Part shown: positions 1 through 5,016 of the stretch, piece by piece
How positions within the stretch are numbered: the first letter of the stretch is position 1
Layout: each line of letters begins with the position of its first letter
Assembly (NCBI GenBank): GCA_019454665.1
Contig: JACFNW010000206.1
Span: 1 to 5,016 of the forward strand
Reading direction: 5' to 3'
Origin: Fimbriimonadaceae bacterium
GTDB lineage: Bacteria > Armatimonadota > Fimbriimonadia > Fimbriimonadales > Fimbriimonadaceae
DNA: 5,016 nt
The notes under the pieces: model-generated
What the model saw: only the letters and a program-made list of their open reading frames with translations
What the model was told of the DNA's origin: nothing
Database searches by the model: none
Made by a program: the position numbers and the translations under genes

Positions 1-21
1 TACCAACTGAGCTAACGGCCC
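1..21 (-). tRNA. 5' end of a tRNA gene, probably tRNA-Lys (partial)
   Basis: Read on the minus strand, the first 21 bases give a typical bacterial tRNA 5' portion: a 7-base acceptor strand GGGCCGT, the TA at tRNA positions 8-9, the D-stem GCTC, and the D-loop start AGTTGGTA. The anticodon and 3' half lie off the left edge. The acceptor strand and D-arm closely resemble E. coli tRNA-Lys, which begins GGGTCGTTAGCTC. Without the anticodon, Ile, Val or Ala cannot be excluded. The gene is transcribed away from kdsB. Confidence 0.8.
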
Positions 22-32
22 GGAGAACACAG

Positions 33-38
33 AGGATA
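33..38 (-). promoter_or_regulatory. candidate -10 box for the tRNA gene
   Basis: On the minus strand the hexamer TATCCT matches 4 of 6 bases of the sigma-70 consensus TATAAT. It lies 11 nt upstream of the first base of the tRNA, which would give a short 5' leader of a few bases. The best -35 candidate, TTGCAT, needs a 19-bp spacer and is weak. The assignment is an inference from position and partial consensus. Confidence 0.22.
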
Positions 39-60
39 CCACGAGGCTCCCGGGGCGATG

Positions 61-94
61 CAAGGCCGGGCGGGGTGGGGCGGGACCAAGGCCG
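61..94 (+). repeat. 8-bp direct repeat flanking a G-rich tract
   Basis: The octamer caaggccg occurs at 61-68 and again at 87-94, 26 bp apart start to start, and brackets the G-tract. It could be an operator-like pair or chance in a GC-rich spacer. No known regulator site is recognised. Confidence 0.35.
68..84 (+). other. G-quadruplex motif in the tRNA/kdsB divergent spacer
   Basis: Four runs of three or four G are separated by single bases: GGG (68-70), C, GGGG (72-75), T, GGGG (77-80), C, GGG (82-84). This fits the G3+N1 pattern with all loops one base long, the class generally found to be most stable in vitro. It lies between divergently transcribed genes, about 70 bp upstream of the putative kdsB -10 box and about 30 bp upstream of the putative tRNA -10 box. 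Folding in the cell and any regulatory role are inference. Confidence 0.6.
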
Positions 95-153
95 TCGCGC
101 CGCCGCACGAGACTCGACTCGATCCAACTCACCGATTCAGACGCCGACGCCCG

Positions 154-159
154 TATAAT
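154..159 (+). promoter_or_regulatory. candidate -10 box for the kdsB-rel-dtd operon
   Basis: A perfect TATAAT lies 13 nt upstream of the kdsB ATG. No good -35 hexamer is present at a 16-18 bp spacing (the region around 130-137 is poor), and there is no TGn extension. If it is used, transcription would start near 166 and leave a leader of only about 6-7 nt. That would make the transcript nearly leaderless and exclude the weak AGGG at 161-164 from the mRNA. Confidence 0.4.
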
Positions 160-172
160 CAGGGTTCCGCTC

Positions 173-901
173 ATGAAACTGGCCATCGTCATTCCCGCAC
201 GCATGGGTAGCCAGCGCTTTCCAGGCAAGCCGCTGGCCGATCTGTGCGGCAAGCCCATGGTCGCCTGGGTCTACGAACGGGCTGTGGCCAGCGGCGTCGC
301 CGAGCAGGTCGTCGTGGCCACCCCGGACGACGAGATTCTCGGCGCGTGCGCCGCGCGCGGGATCGCCGCGATCAGGACCCGTGCCGACCACCCTTCCGGG
401 ACCGACCGGATCGCCGAAGCCGTCATCCACCTCGACTGCGACGCCGTGATCAACGTTCAGGGCGATGAGCCGCTCATCCGCCCGGAGACCATTCGCTCGT
501 GTGCGCAGCCCTTTTTCGAGCGCTCCGAAGCCGTCATGACCAGCGTGTTCGCCTGGTGCGGCGAAGACGAGATCGAAAACCCCGCCGTGGTCAAGGTAGT
601 CACCGACCTGGACGGCCGCGCCCTCTATTTCAGCCGCTACCCTATTCCTTTTCCACGCCACCCTCGATCTCGGCCGCCCAAGAAGCACATCGGCATCTAT
701 GGCTACACTCGCGACGTCTTACGTGCGTTCGCCACATGGCCGCCTACTTGTTTGGAGATCGCAGAGGGCTTGGAACAACTTCGGTTCTTGGAACACGGGG
801 TCGCCATCCATATGGCCGAGGGGGAGGGCTCCGAACTAGCCGTAGACACCCCAGAACAAGCCGACATGGTACGCCGACTCCTTGGGGGTCTGGTTGATTG
901 A
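173..901 (+). CDS. kdsB: 3-deoxy-manno-octulosonate cytidylyltransferase (CMP-KDO synthetase)
   Basis: This cytosolic enzyme activates KDO with CTP to give CMP-KDO and pyrophosphate, the donor for the lipid A-KDO step of LPS synthesis. The 242 residues match the family length (E. coli about 248). Visible motifs are the N-terminal nucleotide-binding stretch PARMGSQRFPGKPL (residues 8-21), ADHPSGTDRIAE (71-82), NVQGDEP (94-100), ALYFSRYPIPF (150-160), HIGIYGY (172-178), LEQLRFLE (200-207) and the C-terminal VDTPEQ (224-229). The loop before HIGIYGY is shorter than in E. coli. The ATG at 173 puts the family start motif at the expected distance from the N-terminus. A weak AGGG lies 8 nt upstream. 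It is the first gene of a four-gene plus-strand cluster and overlaps the start of rel. Its presence implies an LPS-type outer membrane. Identification is by motif match and is firm. Confidence 0.95.
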   Translation: MKLAIVIPARMGSQRFPGKPLADLCGKPMVAWVYERAVASGVAEQVVVATPDDEILGACAARGIAAIRTRADHPSGTDRIAEAVIHLDCDAVINVQGDEPLIRPETIRSCAQPFFERSEAVMTSVFAWCGEDEIENPAVVKVVTDLDGRALYFSRYPIPFPRHPRSRPPKKHIGIYGYTRDVLRAFATWPPTCLEIAEGLEQLRFLEHGVAIHMAEGEGSELAVDTPEQADMVRRLLGGLVD

Positions 902-3134
902 CCTTTCGAAGGCGATCACCATCGCCGACGACTGGGAGGAACCCGAGGGTCTGCACGAGCTGACCAACCGTTTGCTTGAGCATCACCCAGACGCCGACCT
1001 CGCCAAAACGAGATTGGCGTACTACTATGCCGAGAAGGCCCACGAAAACCAGAAGCGAGACGACGGCACCCCCTACATCAATCACCCTTTGGCCGTCGCC
1101 ACAATCGTTGCGGACATGATGATGGACGACCAGACCGTCATCGCTGCTCTCATCCACGATACCGTCGAAGACAACGAGCAAGTTTCCATCGAGGCGATCG
1201 AGAAGATGTTCGGCCCCGAGGTCCGCCACCTTGTCGAGGGCGTCACCAAGCTCAGCTGGAAGGCGGTTGGCGAGTTCGGACCGCAATCCCGCAAGGCACA
1301 AGAGACCTTCAAGGCTGCAGAATCCCTTCGGAAGATGCTCCTTGCCATGGCCAAGGACTTCCGTGTTATGGTCATCAAGCTTGCGGACCGCTTGCACAAT
1401 ATGCTGACGTTGGACAACCTGCCCCCCCACAAGCGCACTCGAATCGCGAGCGAAACGCTAGACGTTTACGCTCCGCTGGCGGCCCGATTGGGCATCTGGC
1501 AGATCAAATGGCAACTAGAAGACCTGGCGTTCAAGCATCTGCATCCAGACGAGTTCCGGACCATGACGGAGTTGGTCGCCAAGTCTCGGGCCCAGCGTGA
1601 GATTGACATCAACCGCGCAATAGATTCTCTGCGCGTCAAGCTTGGCGAAAACGGGCTCTCCGACGTCGAAATCCAGGGCCGACCCAAGCACCTGTACAGC
1701 ATCTTCAACAAAATGGTTCAGCAAGGTCTGGATTTCGACCAGATTTACGACTTGCTGGGATTGCGCATCGTGGTGAACACGGTGCCCGAGTGCTATCTTG
1801 TGCTCGGCATTGTCCACACCCTTTGGGTGCCCATGGGCAACATGTTTTACGACTATATCGCCAAACCCAAGTCGAATGGATACCAATCGCTTCACACCAA
1901 AGTCATGGGCGGACACGGGGATCCCATGGAAGTGCAGATCCGAACGCGGCGGATGCACGAGATCGCGGAGTTTGGCGTTGCCGCCCACTGGACTTACAAG
2001 GAGGGCAAGTCCAAGGAAGACGAGACCAGCAAGCTGGCCAACCTGCGGCAACAGCTCCTGGACTGGTCGAGCGATGCACGGATGTCGAGCGATTTCCTGC
2101 GTTCTCTTTCGACGGACCTTTTTTCGGAGCAGGTCTTCGTGTTTACACCAAAGGGCGACGTCATTGATCTTCCCAAGGGAGCTACCCCTGTTGACTTCGC
2201 ATTTCGTGTCCACACTCAGGTTGGCATGACGTTGGTTGGTGCAAAGATCAACGGACAAATCGCTCCACTTCATTCGACCCTGAAGAACGGGGATGTTTGC
2301 GAACTGATCACGCGAAGCAACGCTGCGCCAAGTCTTGATTGGTTGTCGTTCGTCAAAACCTCCAACGCCAAGTCCCGTATACGGGCGTACGCTCGGCGCA
2401 TCAAGCGGGACGAGCACGCACACCTGGGCAGGCAGTCCGTCGAGCGCGAGTTGAAGAGCATGGGTGTCGAGCCACGGGACTACATGGGTGAGGATCGTAT
2501 TCGTGACGTGGCCCAACATTACGATGGGTGTCAAGACGCGGATGATGTTCTTGCCAAGGTCGGGGCCGGGCTTGTCACGGCGACCAGCGTTGCGCAGAGG
2601 CTTCGCGGCAACGTGCAAGAGGCACCCCCCCCCCAAACTCACCGCATCGAAGCCAAGCACTCTGCCGAGGGTAAGACGTTGCTGGTCTCGTCCGGGTTTG
2701 GCAATCTCATGGTGCGGCGAGCGAGGTGTTGCGAACCCATCCCTGGTGACGAGGTCGTTGGTTATGTGACCAGGGGACGCGGGGTCATGCTGCACCGATC
2801 CGCCTGTCCCAACGCGATTCATCTGCGCGAAACCGAGGCGGAGCGGCTGCTGCATTTCGAGTGGCCGTCGGATGGTTCCCAATACCCTGTCAACCTGAAG
2901 ATCGTGGCTCAGGACCGGCAGGCGCTTCTGTTGGACGTCAGTACCATCTTTGCGGAGGTCGGCGCGAATGTGGGCAACACGCGCATCCGCACGCTACCCA
3001 ACCACACGGCCGAGATTCTGGTCGAGCTGAAGCTCGAGGACGCCACCAAGTTGAGTCAAGTGATGACTCGGATCGGCCACTACTCGGACATTATCAGTGT
3101 TCTCAGGTTGTTCGGTCGGGGTGCAGGGGCATGA
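882..3134 (+). CDS. rel: bifunctional-type (p)ppGpp synthetase/hydrolase (RelA/SpoT homologue)
   Basis: Long RSH enzyme (up to 750 residues) that makes and degrades the alarmone (p)ppGpp. Residues counted from TTG 882. The HD hydrolase domain keeps R59, H68, H92-D93, E96-D97, D169 and N173, so hydrolysis should be active. The loop between VTKL (121-124) and RKM (150-152) is about 9 residues longer than in the streptococcal enzyme. The synthetase domain has GRPKHLYS (266-273), D290 in QIYDLLGLR, NGYQSLHT (332-339) and catalytic E350 in MEVQIRT. The signature loop, however, reads MFYD (321-324) instead of RxKD or ExDD. A TGS domain follows (about 414-475), then a helical region, a 10-C tract encoding PPP (582-584), a Cys-rich domain with C616-C617, H638 and C642, and a C-terminal ACT domain (about 668-743). 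There is no in-frame ATG before residue 79, so the start is TTG 882 or TTG 894. The gene overlaps kdsB upstream and dtd downstream. Confidence 0.95.
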   Translation: MGVWLIDLSKAITIADDWEEPEGLHELTNRLLEHHPDADLAKTRLAYYYAEKAHENQKRDDGTPYINHPLAVATIVADMMMDDQTVIAALIHDTVEDNEQVSIEAIEKMFGPEVRHLVEGVTKLSWKAVGEFGPQSRKAQETFKAAESLRKMLLAMAKDFRVMVIKLADRLHNMLTLDNLPPHKRTRIASETLDVYAPLAARLGIWQIKWQLEDLAFKHLHPDEFRTMTELVAKSRAQREIDINRAIDSLRVKLGENGLSDVEIQGRPKHLYSIFNKMVQQGLDFDQIYDLLGLRIVVNTVPECYLVLGIVHTLWVPMGNMFYDYIAKPKSNGYQSLHTKVMGGHGDPMEVQIRTRRMHEIAEFGVAAHWTYKEGKSKEDETSKLANLRQQLLDWSSDARMSSDFLRSLSTDLFSEQVFVFTPKGDVIDLPKGATPVDFAFRVHTQVGMTLVGAKINGQIAPLHSTLKNGDVCELITRSNAAPSLDWLSFVKTSNAKSRIRAYARRIKRDEHAHLGRQSVERELKSMGVEPRDYMGEDRIRDVAQHYDGCQDADDVLAKVGAGLVTATSVAQRLRGNVQEAPPPQTHRIEAKHSAEGKTLLVSSGFGNLMVRRARCCEPIPGDEVVGYVTRGRGVMLHRSACPNAIHLRETEAERLLHFEWPSDGSQYPVNLKIVAQDRQALLLDVSTIFAEVGANVGNTRIRTLPNHTAEILVELKLEDATKLSQVMTRIGHYSDIISVLRLFGRGAGA
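884..888 (+). promoter_or_regulatory. possible ribosome-binding site that favours the later rel start
   Basis: GGGGG ends 5 nt before the in-frame TTG at 894 and could pair with the CCUCC of the anti-Shine-Dalgarno sequence, with one G-U pair. Nothing comparable precedes the TTG at 882. This favours TTG 894, which would shorten Rel by four residues. The site lies inside the end of kdsB, so initiation is probably coupled to kdsB translation. Confidence 0.3.
2625..2634 (+). repeat. 10-base poly-C tract inside rel
   Basis: Ten consecutive C bases encode three prolines and the first base of the next Gln codon (residues 582-585 of Rel). The tract sits in the linker between the helical region and the Cys-rich/ACT regulatory part. 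A tract of 11 C would shift into a frame with a stop at 2672-2674. A tract of 9 C would shift into a frame with a stop at 2767-2769. Either change would remove the last regulatory domains while leaving the catalytic half and TGS domain intact. Confidence 0.85.
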
Positions 3135-3583
3135 GGGCGGTCGTCCAGCGGGTTCACAAGGCCGAGGTAGTGGTCGGTGGACAAGTCGTTGGCTCGTGCG
3201 GGCAGGGCCTGTGTCTGTTGGTGGCTGCGCACCGAAACGACACGGTTGCCGACGCCGAGAAGCTGGCAAACAAGACCGCGCACCTGCGCATATTCTCCGA
3301 TGCGCAGGGGAAGATGAACCTCTCGCTCTTGGACCTCGTAGGGGCGGGAGTAGGTGTTGGCGTGCTGGCCGTATCGAACTTCACAGTCTATGGCGACGCT
3401 GCCAAGCAGCGTCGGCCGAGCTTCATGGATGCCGCGCCTTATGAGGAGGGCCAAGTACTGTTCGATTGCTTTGTCTCCCGGCTTCGAGCGATTGGGCTGC
3501 CTGTGCAGACCGGCGTTTTCGGTGCCCACATGGAGGTTGGTTTGGTCAACGACGGTCCTGTCACTTTGATTCTGGAGTCTTGA
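3131..3583 (+). CDS. dtd: D-aminoacyl-tRNA deacylase (D-Tyr-tRNA deacylase)
   Basis: Hydrolyses D-aminoacyl-tRNAs (classically D-Tyr-tRNA) and also Gly-tRNA-Ala, recycling the tRNA. It acts in the cytosol as a homodimer. The 150 residues match the family (E. coli 145). Recognisable features are the N-terminal MRAVVQRV, RIFSDAQGKMNL (53-64), SNFT (82-85), QRRPSFMD (93-100), QTGVFGAHMEV (126-136) and the C-terminal NDGPVT (140-145) that carries the Gly-cisPro chirality selector. The usual SQxT motif is SNFT here, a Gln-to-Asn change. The ATG overlaps the rel stop as ATGA, so translation is probably coupled. AGGGG at 3125-3129 is too close to the start to be a good Shine-Dalgarno, and GGGG at 3118-3121 is better spaced. 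The frame is open further upstream, but that stretch lies inside rel and has no dtd similarity. Next to rel is a common location for dtd in bacteria. Confidence 0.95.
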   Translation: MRAVVQRVHKAEVVVGGQVVGSCGQGLCLLVAAHRNDTVADAEKLANKTAHLRIFSDAQGKMNLSLLDLVGAGVGVGVLAVSNFTVYGDAAKQRRPSFMDAAPYEEGQVLFDCFVSRLRAIGLPVQTGVFGAHMEVGLVNDGPVTLILES

Positions 3584-3587
3584 ACTT

Positions 3588-4235
3588 ATGCGCTACGACC
3601 CGAAGCGAGTTCCTATCGAAGTCAGTCTCCAGCGTTTGCACCAGGACTACCAAACGGCTGATTCTCGTCGTACCGTGCGCCAGTTCTCGGTCGAGCCGAT
3701 ACCCAGGGAGGCCATCGAACTCGCGTTGTTGACGGCCGGAACCGCCCCAAGCGGTGCGCATCGGCAACCCTGGTACTTCGTAGCGATTTCGGATCCTGAG
3801 CTCAAGCAGCGGATCCGGACCGAGGCGGAGATCGAGGAACGCGACTTCTACGAACGGCGCGCGCCCAAGGAGTGGTTGGACGCCTTGGCTCCGCTGGGTA
3901 CGGACTTCGTCAAAGCACACTTGACCGACGCCCCCTGGCTGATCGTTGTGTTTCGGCGAGACAGCGAGCCCGGCCCTGGGGGCACGCGGTTGAAGAACTA
4001 CTACATGACCGAGTCCGTAGGCATCGCTTGCGGCTTCCTGATCCAGGCTTTGCACCGGGCCGGCTTTTCCTGCCTGACCCACACGCCTGCCCCGATGACG
4101 TTTCTGCGCGACGTTTGTCAACGACCGACTACCGAGAAGCCTTTCCTGATTCTGGCGGTCGGCTATCCCGCCGAGGGGTGTACCGTGCCCGATTTGGACC
4201 GGAAGCCCCTCGACGAGATTGCCGAATTCCGTTAG
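3588..4235 (+). CDS. FMN nitroreductase-fold protein of the iodotyrosine deiodinase (IYD) type
   Basis: A 215-residue flavoprotein of the nitroreductase superfamily, predicted to bind FMN. Seen in the sequence: RRTVR (27-31) and PSGAHRQPW (54-62), which in this family contact FMN; SVGIACGFL (143-151); THTPAPM (164-170); and PFLILAVGYPAE (185-196). The active-site lid keeps E84, Y88 and K109, with the spacing of human IYD E157, Y161 and K182. These residues bind the zwitterion of halotyrosine. From family knowledge the reaction would be reductive dehalogenation of mono- or dihalotyrosines, but the physiological substrate of bacterial homologues is poorly known. No signal peptide or membrane segment is visible, so it is probably cytosolic. 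ATG 3588 lies 4 nt after the dtd stop, with GGAG at 3574-3577 (10-nt spacing). It is the last gene of the operon. A general nitroreductase or another flavin-dependent enzyme is the alternative. Confidence 0.85.
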   Translation: MRYDPKRVPIEVSLQRLHQDYQTADSRRTVRQFSVEPIPREAIELALLTAGTAPSGAHRQPWYFVAISDPELKQRIRTEAEIEERDFYERRAPKEWLDALAPLGTDFVKAHLTDAPWLIVVFRRDSEPGPGGTRLKNYYMTESVGIACGFLIQALHRAGFSCLTHTPAPMTFLRDVCQRPTTEKPFLILAVGYPAEGCTVPDLDRKPLDEIAEFR

Positions 4236-5016
4236 TCGCCTTGCGCTCCGAAGTTGGCCCGCAGAATGAGGAAGTCCGGGATTCCGACGCGTCCGTCCTC
4301 GTTTAGGTCGGCCATCGCGTTGTAACCCGCCGACCCACGTGTGGTACCGAAAGCGGCACGCAAGGCCAGGAAGTCGGCGACGTTCACCGAGTTGTCTCCG
4401 TTGACGTCGCCGTTGACCATGTCGAGCACCACGTCGGAGTTGGCGGCACCGCCGACGTGAACCGTACGACGCAGCCAGTGCCGCACCTTTGTGGAGACCC
4501 CGAACTCCGCCTGTGCCGGCGCCGAAACGGTGAACCGACCGAACGGGTCGAGCATGACCGTCTCTTCTCGGATGAGGTCTCCAGTAACCGGCTGAAGGAA
4601 CCTCAGCAAGACCGGCCCGCTGATGTCGGCGAACGGGTCTAGGTCGCTGTAGGCCACGGCTCCCCTGAGCATGCGGGGCCCGACGGCCAGCACGGCCTGG
4701 ACTTTGTCCGCCAGCTCGGCTTCGATCGTCACGTCCACCGGATCAGCGACCAGCGATGTCTGGACCTCGAAGGTCGCAGACCGCTTGCCTCTCCCGATGA
4801 CCACCTGCGAAGGCACGCTGGCAGCCGGTTCCGAGGAGTCGAGAAGGACCGTCTGATCATCCAGGGCGTCGCCCGATAGGAACACCCTGCCCATCACTCT
4901 AGCGCCGCCGATGACACTGTTGGCGTCGAGCTCGATGCGGACGACCCGCAACGCCCGAAGTTGGACCTTCGCGGTCTGTTCGCCGAACCCGTACGAGGCG
5001 GTGACCGTGTACTCCC
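4232..5016 (-). CDS. C-terminal part of a large Ig-like/dockerin protein, probably secreted (partial)
   Basis: The frame is open to the right edge, so the N-terminus is missing and 260 residues are visible. Numbering starts at the first complete codon. Residues 1-20 look like the end strand of one Ig-like repeat (EYTVTASYGFGEQTAKVQL). A second repeat spans about 24-111, with SVIGGARVMGRVFLSG, PAASVP and SATFEVQT as the familiar landmarks. Residues about 117-195 form a beta-rich domain of the kind often placed before dockerins (VLLRFLQPVTG, KVRHWLRR). The last 58 residues are a dockerin type I module with two calcium loops. The protein ends right after it. The function is not recognised; surface or extracellular location is inferred from the domains. 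A TTG at 4949-4951 could be misread as the start, but the coding signal clearly continues upstream of it. The gene converges on the deiodinase-like gene, and their stop codons overlap by 4 bp. Confidence 0.88.
   Translation of the reverse strand, partial: EYTVTASYGFGEQTAKVQLRALRVVRIELDANSVIGGARVMGRVFLSGDALDDQTVLLDSSEPAASVPSQVVIGRGKRSATFEVQTSLVADPVDVTIEAELADKVQAVLAVGPRMLRGAVAYSDLDPFADISGPVLLRFLQPVTGDLIREETVMLDPFGRFTVSAPAQAEFGVSTKVRHWLRRTVHVGGAANSDVVLDMVNGDVNGDNSVNVADFLALRAAFGTTRGSAGYNAMADLNEDGRVGIPDFLILRANFGAQGD
4235..4408 (-). repeat. dockerin type I duplicated calcium-binding repeats
   Basis: Two copies of an EF-hand-like loop followed by a helix occur at the end of the minus-strand protein. 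Copy 1 begins DVNGDNSVNVAD and copy 2 begins DLNEDGRVGIPD. Both have the canonical D-x-N-x-D-x6-D ligand pattern, followed by similar helices (FLALRAAFG and FLILRANFG). A 13-residue linker separates them. All calcium ligands are intact, so the module should fold. Confidence 0.9.

Noticed and set aside
137..688. 183-codon minus-strand frame opposite kdsB as a divergent gene
   Set aside because: It is fully antisense to the kdsB coding region and has no recognisable protein features.
1422..1428. Seven-C run in rel as a second slippage tract
   Set aside because: It is short for this base composition and lies in the hydrolase domain, where a frameshift would simply destroy the protein. No regulatory value is evident.
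744..1430. 228-codon minus-strand frame across the kdsB/rel junction
   Set aside because: It is antisense to two well-supported genes, with no family resemblance and no ribosome-binding site that stands out.
1515..2882. 455-codon open frame on the minus strand opposite rel
   Set aside because: It lies wholly antisense to a firmly identified RSH gene, and its translation shows no recognisable domain. Long antisense frames are expected opposite GC-rich coding DNA.
2861..3130. Upstream extension of dtd in the same frame
   Set aside because: The extension lies inside the rel C-terminus, and its translation bears no relation to DTD. Family length and the conserved MRAVVQRV start place the start at ATG 3131.
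4200..4260. Intrinsic terminator for the four-gene operon
   Set aside because: I looked for a GC-rich hairpin followed by T residues on either strand around the junction and saw none.
4949..4951. TTG as start codon of the dockerin protein
   Set aside because: The frame continues to the right edge with an Ig-like strand pattern (TVTASYG), so the true start is outside the window.

Overview
The window reads as a high-GC, Gram-negative-type (diderm) bacterial chromosome segment. The diderm inference rests on a gene for CMP-KDO synthetase, the enzyme that activates the core sugar of lipopolysaccharide. The Ig-like plus dockerin C-terminus encoded at the right edge has a style I associate with Armatimonadota (Fimbriimonadia-like) or Planctomycetota, but this lineage guess rests on protein style alone. 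There is no sign of a plasmid, phage, insertion sequence or CRISPR array.

Layout, left to right. Positions 1-21 hold the 5' end of a tRNA gene (probably tRNA-Lys) on the minus strand, running off the left edge. Positions 22-172 form a divergent intergenic region with a perfect G-quadruplex motif, an 8-bp direct repeat around it, and a TATAAT hexamer very close to the first gene. Four plus-strand genes follow with essentially no gaps: kdsB (173-901), a bifunctional-type (p)ppGpp synthetase/hydrolase rel (882-3134), dtd, a D-aminoacyl-tRNA deacylase (3131-3583), and a flavoprotein of the nitroreductase fold that carries the substrate-lid residues of iodotyrosine deiodinases (3588-4235). The junctions are a short overlap, an ATGA overlap and a 4-nt gap, so the four are very likely one operon. 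On the minus strand, 4232-5016 encodes the C-terminal 260 residues of a larger, probably secreted protein with Ig-like repeats and a terminal dockerin. Its stop codon overlaps the stop codon of the last operon gene.

How the genes may work together: KdsB supplies LPS precursor, Rel sets the alarmone level, and Dtd removes D-amino acids (classically D-Tyr) from tRNA. The last gene may reductively dehalogenate tyrosines. Placing the last two side by side suggests, as inference only, a shared role in dealing with aberrant tyrosine. The points most worth a second look are a non-canonical synthetase signature in Rel (MFYD where RxKD or ExDD is expected), a 10-C homopolymer in rel just before its regulatory domains, and the deiodinase-like flavoprotein.
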